A stretch of 64,000 nucleotides of DNA from Temnothorax longispinosus. Its lineage: Eukaryota > Arthropoda > Insecta > Hymenoptera > Formicidae. The notes beneath the pieces are model-generated. The model did no database searches. It saw only the letters and a program-made list of their open reading frames with translations, and was not told the origin of the DNA. The stretch lies in the NCBI RefSeq assembly GCF_030848805.1, contig NC_092367.1, positions 13,045,180 through 13,109,179 of the forward strand, read 5' to 3'. Of the stretch, positions 12,001-25,612 are shown piece after piece. Position 1 is the first letter of the stretch; each line of letters starts with the position of its first letter. The position numbers and the translations under genes were made by a program.

Positions 12001-15000
12001 CTGATCTTGCTGTATTTTTTTATTTTTGTTGGTTTTAATCACCATTAAAAATGAATAAAATAGAATTTGAGGAGCATCTCATTAATAGAGAGATAATAGC
12101 CTTTGTCCGGTCAAACCCCCTATTGTGGCAGAAGCGTGTGAAAATTAACAAGAAGAACAAGGACACAATCAGTCAAGCATTTTCGCAGATTGGCTCTCTA
12201 TTATCAGAGCCACTGACAGGTGAGGAAATATTTGTTAAGAATCATCCCAGCAAACGAAAAAAGATTGAAAAGAATTAAAACGGGATTGCCAGGAATTCAA
12301 TTAAGGACTTTCCGAATTCCATTCTGTCCAAAAAAGGGATTGAAATAGTTTCAATATCATGGAATTCCTTATTTTGGAAAGAATTTGTCTTTTTTGAATC
12401 CCATCCAATTCCGACACAAAAATATTATACCACTGAATGCCAGGTTAGGGATTGGAAAGTTTCGTGATGAATTTCATTGAATACCATTGATTCCGTTAAC
12501 GAAATAAATACCACTAAATGCCAGGTTAGGGATTGGAAAATTTCGTGATGAATTCCATTGAATACCATTGATTCCGTTAACGAAATGAATACCATTGAAT
12601 GCCAAACTAGGAATTAAAAATTTCCGTATTGAATTCCATTGAATTCCGTCTATTCTGACAATAAAATGAATACCATTGAATGCCAGGATAGGGATTAAAA
12701 AGTGTCCGTGTTGAACTCTGTGGCGGTACGCGGCTACGCGCCACCAATAGTACACGCCCGCGCGGTATCTGCATTACCGGCAGTTTGCGTCGACGCCGCT
12801 AGGCGTCGCATCGCCGGGCAGCTTCTCGAGTTCAAAGTTTCGTCTCGACCGCTATGTAAAGGGACCCCCTACGGTGCCTGACAAATCTTACAAATCTCAT
12901 TTTCGGGCAAATTGCCCGTCGGCAGTAGTGCGTGTAATGCCCTTAGGCATACACAAAAGCTGACCGACGAACAACGGCGCTTGGTCGCCCAACAGAGGCG
13001 CGAGACGTTTTCTAAACCATCTAATGCCATGCAATTCTATAACCTTTACGGATTCCATAGGATTGGATGGAATTGAAATTTTTCTTTTTTGGATTTCATG
13101 GGATTGGACCATCTCATTTCAAATCCCATCTAATTTCATCTAATTCCGCCAAAAAAGGAATTTAAAGGTATTAAAAAATTTTAATATCTTTTAATCCTTT
13201 TGCGTTTGCTGGGATATATTGCTAGGCCCTACTCTTCTATCCTAGTGTGATTGACTATTGTCTATTGTCTATCGACTATTGGTGAGGTTATGTATATGCT
13301 AGTAGTGCTCGACTATCCCATGATTAATAAGCATGTTACATAGGTGATGCGGTTTCAACTCGGTGGAAGAGTCTCCAAGACCAGTATTCAAGAGAAATGC
13401 GCAAGGTGACTGCCAGTCAACCCCGTTCTGGTGCTGGAAATGATGAACCGTCCTACAAGCCAACGTGGTCCCTCTTCAGTGATATGTCATTCCTGAAGGA
13501 TGTCATCAAACCAAGAAAGTAAGTCCACTCACATTATTAACTTGGCTTGGTTTAATTCTATATTCAAGTTTTTTTGACATCAGTGTTTATCTTTGCAGGA
13601 CGCAGTCGAATGTCAGCAGAAAAAAATTCAAATCATGTGAAGACACAAAAATCGGTGACAATCCTGTTAATATTGTCATTCCGTCATTTATCACGCGCAT
13701 TCCAAAAAATACTAAAGAGGTCATGTGTGAAAATTCTAGAGATAGCCAAGTAATAGAGATAGAGGAAAGCCAAATAGTAGAAGAAAGCCAAGTAGTAGAA
13801 GAAAGCCAAATAGTAGAAGAAAGCCAAGTAGTAGAAGAAAGCCAAGTAGTAGAAGAAAGCCAAGTAGAAGAAGAAAGCCAAGTAGCAGAAAAAAGCCAAG
13901 AAGCAAAAGAAAATTTCTACTTGTGGAATGCACAGTTTGAAGATATATTCAAAAAAACAAATATAGCAACTGCTAAAGAATTTGACGACGATGTAGCTTC
14001 AATAGAATCACTCATCGAGTAGGTCAGCTTCTGGGAGTCAGCCGTCCATTATTCCCCCACCTGATAACTTTTACACTAAAAAGAAGGCTGCAATAGAACA
14101 AGTGCACGGCGTAATCAAAAGCACTGCAGCAAAAATAAATTCTGTCTGTGATACCATCAGTGTTAATTTAACACAGCCTGAGCATACTCCATCAATTGAA
14201 GAGGATTCTGCCTTGGTTTTAATTAAATGCTTTCTTAAGAAAGTTTCTTCAAATATGAAGGTTAAATGTCTGAGCGAAATTATGGCAGTATTAGATAAAT
14301 ACTCTTCAAAAGTTCTTGAATAAACTCTTTTCTTCTCTTTATGCAATGTTCCTCACAAAAGTGTTATGCCAAAGAATATAAAGTAGAATATTTTTGTTTT
14401 GTTTGATATAATTTATGCTTACATAAATACTTTTTAAATGTTCCTGAATGTGAACTTTTTTTCTCTTTGTGCAATGTTCTCACAAAATTGTTATGCCAAA
14501 GAATATAAAATAGAATATTTTTGTTTTGTTTAATATAATTTTCATTAGAAGAGAGAATTACTTTTTATTTTATTGATATGTGGGCAAGAAACAATTCTAT
14601 TCTTTTTACAAATACAACTCATTTTTATTTTTACTCAACTATTTATAAAAATGTATAAATAGTATTATTTGCTAGTATTATTTACTATTTGTCAATTAAC
14701 TTTATAAAAATAAGTAATAAAACTTTATTATTTGCAATTCTTACAAGTGTGTTCTTATTGCGTTGTAAGTTATACTTTTAGAATTTAAATAAATCTATAA
14801 AGATGAAATATAAAATTAAAATTAACACTAACTAAATATAATTAACCGTAACTAAAAGATTAATGACAGTCAAGAGGATTAATGTTGTAACCTCCGAATG
14901 CTCGCTGGTATTGCCATGGGACTTGAGCCTCCCCTGTCTCGGTTACGAAATAATCCCGTAGCACATTACGTTGGGCGCGTGCAGCAACATTTGACTTATT

Positions 15001-18000
15001 ACTAGATAACCGACCAATATTTTGCACCAGATTACCCTATTCTCCGTGTCCTCGCCATGCTCCTCCCATAACCATACCTTCTCCTATTTCTCTGTCTATC
15101 AGATGTGGTGGACAGTATCTCCTGCGAGCTGGAACAATTTCTCTTTCTCCAATTATAACAAAATTGTGGAGACAGATTAAGGCCTTGACTAAGTGCTCAG
15201 CATTTTCTGGAGAACAACATAAGGGTCTTGTAAGAATTCGCCACCTTGACACCAAAATGCCGAAAGCATTTTCAATAACCCGCCGTGCTCGTGACAATCG
15301 GTAGTTGAACACCCTCTCCTTGTTGGTCAATTGAAGACGGGGATACGAACGTAGCAGGTATTTCTTAAGGGGGAAAGCTTCATCACCTACAAGCGCATAT
15401 TCCGTTGCTATTAATGTGCTAGGCAATTCTTTCTTTGGGGGCACATCAAGCAAGTTATTATCAAGAAGATGAGACATATCCGAGTGTGCCCAAACTCCAC
15501 CATCACTGATACTGCCGAATTGTCCTATATCTACCATTGTAAATTTGTAACTTGCGTCACATATAGCCATCAAAACTAATAAAAAATATTTTTTATAATT
15601 TGAATATTGACTGCCAGAATTTGGGGGACACTGAATACGGATGTGTTTCCCATCCAACGCTCCAATGCAATTAGGAAATTGTCATTTTTGCATGAACTCA
15701 TCGGCAATACATCTCCACACTTCTTACGTTGGTTGTGCCAGGTAACGTGGCTGTAGCACATCCCATATGATGCGGCACACTTCAGGTACAATCTGGTATG
15801 CCGTTGATCTTTCAATTCTGAATTCAGCTTTCTTTGAAAACATACTGTCCCCATGAGCTAGGTACCTGATCAAAGTAAAAAAAACATTAAGGATACATAT
15901 TGAGCCAAAAGTAAGATGTGCACGAAGGGCATGACCTATACTTACGACAGGGTCAAAACCAGCCTCAGCTCTGGATGTAGTGAACGACGACGACTTCTTT
16001 TTAACAATCGAGGGCGAACGAGTTCATAAAGATTTCTAAACTGATGTGGCCACATTCTAGTTCAGTTAAAAAATTCTTCATGATCTGTTTCCATCAGCTC
16101 ACAAAAATAAGTTAAATGAAACCCTTTTAAATGCCGTCTTTCTTCACTATTTACTGACCGCACCCACCATCTTCTGTTGTTCGATTCACTGAGCAAACGG
16201 CCATATAAAAGTACTAAATTTAAAAATTGGGAGCAAAGTTGCAGAAAGGTTAATAATTGCTGCCGGTCATCCATTGTGGCTGCGGTCGACTTGACAGTTA
16301 ACGCTATTATCGCGAACAATCCTTGCGACTATTGTAGACACTCGTCTAGCGACACTCTTACGACATGCGACGAACTTTCCTACGACACTACTACTTACGA
16401 CATACGACATAGCCTGTGCGTCTATTGTAGACGAGGCTTAACTCTCGGAAGGAAGCAATGGGCCGATAATGTCAATATGCACCTGATCAAATCGCCCATC
16501 GGGGGCAACGAAATGCTCAGGAATCAGTCTCACATGACGAGAGATTTTTGCTTGCTGACATTTAATACAGTTTTTACACCATGCATTTAGCGATATCGCG
16601 GTGCATGTCAGGCCAGATATAACGCTGTCGGATAGTACAATCCGTGATTTTGCCGCTGGGTTGTGAAACATCTAAAATACTTTAACGCGAAGACTGTCGG
16701 GAATATATGGCCAAATAGCCTCGCCTGTGATTTCGCAATATACAGTTGTATGATCCGGACCTTACTGAATTTTTTTTAATTTTAAAGGATAATCAGGGGT
16801 GCCACAGATCAGCTTGAGTTGCTCGTCGCACTTCTGCAGTTCGGCGAGCTCATTGAGATTGAACTCCACGGGTAAACGCAAGGAATCGATCCGAGAAAGC
16901 GAATCCGCGACAACATTTTGCGAACCAGCGATATGTTCGATATGCGTTGTGAATTGGGCGATATATGACAATTGACGTAGTTGTCGCGGGGACGCCTTGT
17001 CGGATCGTTGAATAAACGCGTACATAAGCGGTTTATGATCGGTTATAATTTTGAACTCACGTCTCTCTACGAAATAGCGAAAGTATTTAACGGATTCAAA
17101 GATCGCCGTGAGTTCGCGGTCGTAAGCGCTATACCGAGTTTGCGCGGGGAAAAATTTACGCGAAAAAAACGCCAGGGGCTCCCAAGTATCCCGTTTTTTC
17201 TGCTCGAGGACTGCCCCCATGGCGGAATCGGAGGCGTCCGCAACAACACGGAGCTCCGCACAAATATGGGGGTGAACCAGCATTGCAGCGTTAGCAAAAC
17301 CGTCTTTGGTCTTTTCAAACGCCTCGATTAGTTCGTCGGACCATGCAATCGCACGCTTATCATTTTTACGCGAGTCGACTAGTAACGAATTTAACGGTGC
17401 TTGTAAAATCGGAGATGGTTCGGGGTCTAGGAAACTTGGAAATCGCATCAACTTTTTCGGGGATGGGGCGAATTGCCTTACCATTTATTATGTATCCAAA
17501 GAACTTTAATTCATGTGCGCCGAGCACGCACTTTTTAGCGTTGAGGCGAAGATGAAATTCCTTAAGCCTCTGAAATACGATGCGTAAATGCTCAGCGTGC
17601 TCCTCTGGAGAAGAGGAAGCGACTAGGATGTCGTCAATGTAAATGAAAACAAAATCAAGGTCTAAGGCGCAATTAATATAGCGCTGGAAGGATTGACCGG
17701 CGTTTCGAAGGCCAAAGATCATATACAGATATTCAAACAACCCAAACGGGGTTATAACGGCTGTTTTCTCAATGTCCTTGGGGGCCATTGGTATTTGGTT
17801 ATAAGCCTTATGTAGGTCTAGGGACGAAAAAATCGTTTTACCGTGTAAATTGACGCAATCATGCAAGTGAGGGGGTGGGATATCTATCTGGATTCGTGAC
17901 CGTGTTCAAGCGACGGTAATCGCCACACACTCGCCAGGTACCATCTTTTTTAGGGACTAGATGAATGGGACTGGCCCGTGGACTATTAGAGGGGCGGCAA

Positions 18001-21000
18001 ATGCTCGCTTCGACTAAGGCCCTGATCTCAGCCTTTGCGGCCTTGAGTTTGTCAGGAGTCTGGCGCGCTCAGCGACTGGGGGGCCGGTGGTGATAATGTG
18101 GTGAAACACATCGCGGTTAGACGGTGGAACGAGGGGAAGGGCTCCTGTTATTTGCGGAAACTCCGCGAGTATTTTAGAAAATTCAGAAGGATCGACCGCC
18201 GATAGAGACTGCCGTGTGCTTGTTAGAACTCTCCGCTCCGCTCCGCTCCGCGCGTAGCCTAGTAGCTCTTGTTGCAAATATCTCAAATAATATGAGATAT
18301 TTCAAAAAATTCATAAGAACATTTTTTATAGATATTTGTCTGCTCTACAACTTCGATCTCTACAAAAATTTCAAAATTCATCGTATTTGTGGAAAAAAAC
18401 GAATTTGTTTATAAATTGTTAATAAAACATACTTAGGGATAGCGGAAAATGGCGGAATTTGAATATGTTGTTCAGTATATTTTTTTGAACACAATGGCGT
18501 AATAAAACCTTGTGTTGCAATTTTTTCTAGGTCTAATCGTATTTTGACTGGACTACGTGTTAACCGAATGCACTGGAGCCAGTTTTTTAACTGCAAGGGT
18601 ATATAACTTGGTCGTAGAATCTACGAGACGTCGTCGTTTTAAATCTACCAGTAACCTGTAGTGCGATAGCAAGTCGGCGCCAATGATAGGATACGGGACT
18701 GCGGCGATGCACAAATTCCATCAAATTGGCCGTCTCAAACCGAGGTCAAGTTCGCGGAGTTATTCCCCAAACGTGTCGATACGCGTATCGTTCGCCGCAA
18801 AGAGCTTTAATTCGGAGGGCTTTCCCTTGACCCTATCGACGGCGGGAGATATCCGCGCCTGTATCAATAAGAAACATTTGGCCGCTGGCACGATCACGAA
18901 CGTAGAGACGGTTAGAAGCTTGATAGCCCTCGACCGTCTCCAAACGGAAAGGCTAACTTAGTTTTTTTTATTTTTCCACGCCTCGTACTTTGAGCACCAC
19001 TTTCGGCACGAGGTCGGATTATTAGGGTAATTGGTATGAGCCGGGCAGAGCGCGGGTGTGATCTCCTTGCGGCGAGATTGAGTTTCTACGCCTGCGGGAA
19101 TTAGATCGCGAACGCGAATTCCGTGCCGTTTCGAGTTTTCCGACTCTTTTGTTTAACGCAGCCATGCTGGTGATGAGTTCCCGGGTAGAACTTTAAAAGG
19201 GGGCCTGTAAAGGCTGTAGACAGTTTTTCCCCATTTCTGTCTAGGCCCTATCAAAGAAGCCCCTTAGGACCTGCACAGAGATGTAACACTTGTGTAAGTC
19301 AGAGCCTGATTTGTATATCTGACTAGGCTCTATTCTAGTACGCCTAACTAGGCCCTATCCAGACATGCCAACTTCCCAGTAATCCTTATATAATATTTAC
19401 ATTTAAAAAAATTATTTTTTTTTTCGAAATTTTATTACTATTTTATAACTAAATTTGTTTCTTAAGATGCAGTCTATAATGATAAATATTTTCTTGTATT
19501 TGAAAAACAACACTTTACCTTGGTGGGATTCGAACTCGGGACCTCTGGATCGTGAGCCAACTGCCTTACGTGGTATACCCTACTACTTCTTAATTTGATG
19601 TAAGTGTTATATATGTCGTAACCAGCGCAAATATATAATTTTTTAAAAATTATCTTAAGAAACATAATAATTAAATCTGTTGAGAAATGAGTAAATTTAG
19701 ATTAGTCATGTAAGTACATGTATATGTACGACTGAGCGACACTGAGGGAGCACGCAACGAGCACGCAACGAGCACGTAAACATAGATGTGGAAAAGGTAT
19801 AGCGTCCGCAAGAAGGACACCACACAAGCGACGCGCGGTGCGAGCATACTCAGAAGGATACGAGACTCTCTCGAAGCCGACACGCGGTCGAGCGCTCCAG
19901 CGTATCATATACAGTATATAGATGTATATAGCGTATTGAATATAAACTCGTTAATTCTCATCGTTTAATTGACTTTACCCAAACTCACCACTCCACGCAC
20001 CATTGAACTTAACATGGTAGCAGAGCGTGGTTCAGTGAAAAGTTTGGGAAAGTTCCGTAATGGTTGTGGGAACACTTGGCAGTGAAACAAAAAGTGATTT
20101 ACAAGTCAAAGAGGAATCAACTGAAGAAAACGGAAGTGAGGATTATAGACGAGTTGACATGGCGGACGAGTTCAAGATGACGCTACCAATTTTTGATGGA
20201 AACGACTACAGTACATGGAAAAAAAGAATAACTGTATTTTTGAAAATGAAAAAATGCGAGAAGGTTATTCAACGAGAGAGAATCGACACGGAAAATGAAG
20301 CCACGTGGAATGATACGGACTTAAAAGCAACGAACTATATATATAGTGCTTTGTCAAATAGACAAATGGAGTTTATTAATAAAGAAACTACAAGTTATGA
20401 AATAATCAAGAAATTAGACAAACTATATGTGCGTGAATCAACCGCATTACAGATTTGTGTAAGAAATAAACTAGAAAGGATTAAATTGAAAGACTACACA
20501 GGAACAAGTGAATTTTACAGTGACTTTAAAAAACTAATAATTGAATTAAAAAATGCCGGAGCGACAGTGACTGAAAAGGAAAAATTAAATTACATGTTAA
20601 GAACGCTACCAAGTTCATTAAGCCATATCGGAGATCTAGTCGACGTGCTACCCGAAGGAGATAGAACTGTGGATTACGTAATTAATAAAATTAAAATGTA
20701 TGAAGACAAAGAAAAAGATGAAAATCAAAATTTAAGAAATAAAAGTGGAAATTCGAACGTATTCAAAAGTGAGATGAAAAAGGACAGAACGTGCTATAAA
20801 TGCGGAAAGCAAGGACATTATCAGCACGAATGCACGAGCCAGAGCAGCGCGGGAACTTCTTGGAGAGGTCCGAGGGGAGGAGGACAGCAAGCGCGAGGAG
20901 GCGCGCGCTATCAGCCTCAGCAGCAACGAGACAGCAGCTACGGCAGAGGCAGCAGCGGTTACCGAGGCCGAGGCGCAGGTCAACGAGGACGAGGCGGTCA

Positions 21001-24000
21001 ACAACGGCAAGATCGTCAAAGCGCAGACCAAGGAAGGATGACTTTCACAACAGAGGTAGACAATAGGGTAAGATATAACGTCGAGGTAAATAATTGCGAA
21101 AATAGAGTCGAATGGGTCTTAGATAGTGGATGTACGGACCATATAATAAATGATGAAAAGTATTTTGTAGAATCAAAGAGACTTGAAAATCCAATTAGTG
21201 TAAAAATAGGTGATGGTCGAACATTGAAGGCAACGAAAATAGGAAATATAGTAACCAAGTTCGTAACAAATTATGATGAAACAGAAGTAGAACCCGGGAA
21301 AAAATGATTAGATATAATCATATATAATTATATCTGGTATATATATAATTATATATAATTATATATGTTTTTATATGGGGTCATATGTAATTATACACGG
21401 CCACATGTGCAATCAGTGGTCCTACATACAACCAGATATAGCACTATATCTACTTGTATATAAATGTATATAATTTTATGTGAAGCTAGATATAATGATA
21501 TATGAGTGGTGCATCCTACATATAACAAGATATAGCATTATATACAACTATATATGCAGTCATATATAGCCAGATATATTAATGTGACTAATTTGGCGCT
21601 ATATACACAACCAGAAATAGCGCTTATCTAATCGTATATAAATGTATGTGAAGCCAGATATAATGATATATGAGTAGTGCACCCTACATATAACTAGATA
21701 TAGCATTATATACAAATATATATATAAAGTCATATATAGCCAGATATATTAATATGCCTAATCTTGTCCTATGTACAACCAGATATAACACTATATCTGT
21801 ATAGATATAGATTCGCAAGTCATCATATATACTGTAGATATTAATCCTAAATTTAAAAATTTATTTGAATCGTTTTTATACAGGGTGTTCGATATAAAAG
21901 TAACCACCCGAATACGGGGGGTAGATTGGGTCAAACTGAAAAGAAAAGTCTCGTACTATTTTGCAAAATTCGCAATAGTTAACGAGTTATTAAATAAAAC
22001 GTCTGAGCGAATGAGCGCACAAGGAGCGATAAAGGCGGGCCTCGGCGGCTGGCTGGGCTGGCACGGTGCCCGGCGCGCGGCGAGCGGGGGGGGTCGAGAG
22101 ACGAGCGGCGAGCGGGGCGCGGCGCGGCGCGGCGAACGTCGAGCGACAGATGTTATACACCGCGGCGAAAAAGTATTAGAGCCAGCCCATACTAAACTTA
22201 CGATAATTCCTTCGCGTAAACGGGATTTTGTAGTAACTTACAATAATTTACTCCGCGTAAACGAGTGAATTATCGTAAGTTACTACAGAAGTAACGCGCT
22301 CGCGTAAACGTAGTAACAGGTAGCACACGTATTGCATAGGCATTGCCGTAGCGTCTTACGCCTTAGATAATATTAATTAGTTTAGCTTGAATTATGTGTA
22401 ATAGAAACATTTAATTTTAGTAAATTTAATTATTTTGCATGTCAAAGTTTACGAGGTTTACCAAGCTTCACTTTAACTTTTGTTTATGTTAGCATAACTT
22501 TAATGGTGCGTGTCCACCTGCGAGTAAAACTCTCGAGAGTAGCTCTCGAGATTGATTCTCGCAAATGGACACATTCCTGGAGAGTACCTAACGGAGAATG
22601 AATCGCAGCTCTCGGCGAGCGAACTTTTATCAAGACCTACTCGCAAATCGACACGACGTTATTTTACTCTCGGAGATCAGCTCGCCAAGCTCGAACGCTG
22701 TTCGTATTTTGAGAGCTACATGTTGAGAGTAAAAACCGAGATGGCAAAAGTTTGTTCCTTTGATGACACAAAGGAACTTATTGAATAATGGCGGAAATCA
22801 TGAACTATTGTAGAATACTACTGACAGAAATAAAAAAATTTTAAAATTTTTATGTTCTGCGAATAAAGTGCGAAAAAAATTCATAATTTAAAGAATTAGA
22901 TAAGAATATTTTTAATACATTTTCTAATTACTTGGTCAATAATTAGTTACACTTTAGTTCTACATACTTTGCACGTTTTAGTTACAGTGCTGAAATTAAA
23001 TACATTTAATTTTACATCGCGAATTAAGTACATTTAAAAAAAAGAAAATAAAATTATTAAATATTTACATGTAAAAATCTAACATCAAGGTATTTCGCAA
23101 ACTGAAAATTAAATAATAATATCGCACTATGTATTCCACTTCACAATTTGTAAGTCTGTGGAAACTTTTAATTGTTGGGAGTCTTCAATCTTAAGCTCTC
23201 TAATTAGAGCAGATCCGGCACCTGCAATCAATCCATTGATCGACCCAGAAGGTCTTTTTGTTGTTATTTAACACTTTTTCTTTTTAAAATAATGCTATCC
23301 ACTATAGCAGCCGCAAGTTTTTTTCGTTTACGCGACATTATGATGTCACCACTCTCAGACATCAACTAAAAAAATACGTAAGTGGACACGGTTTTGAGAG
23401 AACTCTCCGAAAGAATACTCTCTGGATTCTCACGAGATGCTCGCGAGAGTACAATGTCAGAAAAATTACTCTCAAATGGACAGTGTCAGAATCAATCTCG
23501 AGAGCTACTCTCGACAGTTTTACTTGCAGGTGGACACGCACCTTAAAACTCTCGAGAATATCTCGATAAGATATTCTCGAGAGTTTTAAGGTGCGTGTCC
23601 ACCTGCAAGTAAAACTGTCGAGAGTAGCTTTCGAGATTGATTCTGACACTGTCCATTTGAGAGTAATTTTTCTGACATTGTACTCTCGCGAGCATCTCGT
23701 GAGAATCCAGAGAGTATTCTTTCGGAGAGTTCTCTCAAAACCGTGTCCACTTACGTATTTTTTTTAGTTGATGTCTGAGAGTGGTGACATCATAATGTCG
23801 CGTAAACGAAAAAACTTGCGGCTGCTATAGTGGATAGCATTATTTTAAAAAGAAAAAGTGTTAAATAACAACAAAAAGACCTTCTGGGTCGATCAATGGA
23901 TTGATTGCAGGTGCCGGATCTGCTCTAATTAGAGAGCTTAAGATTGAAGACTCCCAACAATTAAAAGTTTCCACAGACTTACAAATTGTGAAGTGGAATA

Positions 24001-25465
24001 CATAGTGCGATATTATTATTTAATTTTCAGTTTGCGAAATACCTTGATGTTAGATTTTTACATGTAAATATTTAATAATTTTATTTTCTTTTTTTAAATG
24101 TACTTAATTCGCGATGTAAAATTAAATGTATTTAATTTCAGCACTGTAACTAAAACGTGCAAAGTATGTAAAACTAAAGTGTAACTAATTATTGACCAAG
24201 TAATTAGAAAATGTATTAAAAATATTCTTATCTAATTCTTTAAATTATGAATTTTTTTCGCACTTTATTCGCAGAACATAAAAATTTTAAAATTTTTTTA
24301 TTTCTGTCAGTAGTATTCTACAATAGTTCATGATTTCCGCATTATTCAATAAGTTCCTTTGTGTCATCAAAGGAACAAACTTTTGCCATCTCGGTTTTTA
24401 CTCTCAACATGTAGCTCTCAAAATACGAACAGCGTTCGAGCTTGGCGAGCTGATCTCCGAGAGTAAAATAACGTCGTGTCGATTTGCGAGTAGGTCTTGA
24501 TAAAAGTTCGCTCGCCGAGAGCTGCGATTCATTCTCCGTTAGGTACTCTCCAGGAATGTGTCCATTTGCGAGAATCAATCTCGAGAGCTACTCTCGAGAG
24601 TTTTACTCGCAGGTGGACACGCACCATTAAAGTTATGCTAACATAAACAAAAGTTAAAGTGAAGCTTGGTAAACCTCGTAAACTTTGACATGCAAAATAA
24701 TTAAATTTACTAAAATTAAATGTTTCTATTACACATAATTCAAGCTAAACTAATTAATATTATCTAAGGCGTAAGACGCTACGGCAATGCCTATGCAATA
24801 CGTGTGCTACCTGTTACTACGTTTACGCGAGCGCGTTACTTCTGTAGTAACTTACGATAATTCACTCGTTTACGCGGAGTAAATTATTGTAAGTTACTAC
24901 AAAATCCCGTTTACGCGAAGGAATTATCGTAAGTTTAGTATGGGCTGGCTCTAATACTTTTTCGCCGCGGTGTATAACATCTGTCGCTCGACGTTCGCCG
25001 CGCCGCGCCGCGCCCCGCTCGCCGCTCGTCTCTCGACCCCCACCGCTCGCCGCGCGCCGGGCACCGTGCCAGCCCAGCCAGCCGCCGAGGCCCGCCTTTA
25101 TCGCTCCTTGTGCGCTCATTCGCTCAGACGTTTTATTTAATAACTCGTTAACTATTGCGAATTTTGCAAAATGGTACGAGACTTTTCTTTTCAGTTTGAC
25201 CCAATCTACCCCCCGTATTCGAGTGGTTACTTTTATATCGAACACCCTGTATAGTCAATGTATATTGGAAAAGAACTGTTAACGATAATAAAGCATTGAT
25301 AAATTAAGATGTATATTTTTTCAAAAGCTATAGAATCAAAAGTGAAATGATTTATTCCATGCATATATTACAACTTGGCACTGCTTGACATGAGATAATG
25401 CCGTGTCTCTTGATACCGTTTTTATACCACTGTCCGTCAAATTTTAAATACGAGAAACGAATCCT

Positions 25466-25527
<62 letters not shown>

Positions 25528-25581
25528 TTCACATACATTTTGACATGATTATATATAAGTTCATATAATTTATATATAAAG

Positions 25582-25612
<31 letters not shown>

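Larger units (their letters stand above)
12051..14323 (+). pseudogene. Harbinger accessory protein, MADF and BESS-like (split, frameshifted)
   Basis: In PIF/Harbinger elements the second protein binds DNA and helps bring the transposase to the nucleus and to the ends. Exon 1 (from ATG 12051) encodes the N-half of a MADF/Myb-like domain (EEHLINREIIAFVRSNPLLW). A 0.97-kb MITE follows directly. The second half, VSTRWKSLQDQYSREMRK and WSLFSDMSFLKDVI, lies at about 13345-13519 with a GTAAGT donor. The next exon, after TTTGCAG at 13599, encodes a Ser/Lys-rich linker, a run of six-residue EESQVV repeats and a short helix. A frameshift near 14020 separates this from the tail that ends at 14323, which resembles the BESS region used for protein contacts. 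The intron between exons 1 and 2 is now dominated by the inserted MITE, so the original donor is unclear. Confidence 0.75.
11777..16438. mobile_element. PIF/Harbinger DNA transposon with two genes
   Basis: The terminal inverted repeat of about 40 bases begins AAGCCTCGTCTACAATAGAC and is repeated in reverse at 16400-16438. TAA flanks both sides (11774-11776 and 16439-16441), the usual 3-bp target of this superfamily. Removing it restores the Gypsy coding order. Inside are a MADF/BESS protein gene on the + strand and a DDE transposase gene on the minus strand, the normal two-gene content. Both genes carry disabling changes, and a second element (12244-13214) has inserted into the first gene. 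The copy is therefore probably no longer active on its own. Confidence 0.88.
21881..25249. repeat. 3.37-kb near-perfect palindrome with TA-flanked mariner-type ends
   Basis: The left arm (21881-23563, 1683 bases) and the right arm (23569-25249, 1681 bases) are reverse complements with only a handful of differences seen by eye. A loop of about five bases lies between them. The outer ends read CAGGGTGTTCGATATAAAAG and are flanked by TA (21879-21880 and 25250-25251). Each arm contains a mariner-like end segment, a GC-rich block of CGGCGCGGC-type sequence, and a second TIR element. Two identical short reading frames in the arms come from the symmetry and are not supported as genes. Confidence 0.92.

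Noticed and set aside
21885..22268. 127-codon frame present in both palindrome arms
   Set aside because: It lacks an ATG, starts in the mariner-type terminal repeat, and runs through GC-rich repeats. No domain is recognisable.
22552..22788. 78-codon frame repeated identically in the second arm (24342-24578)
   Set aside because: The identity follows from the palindrome. The frame lacks an ATG start and is made of CTCTCGGAG-type subterminal repeats.
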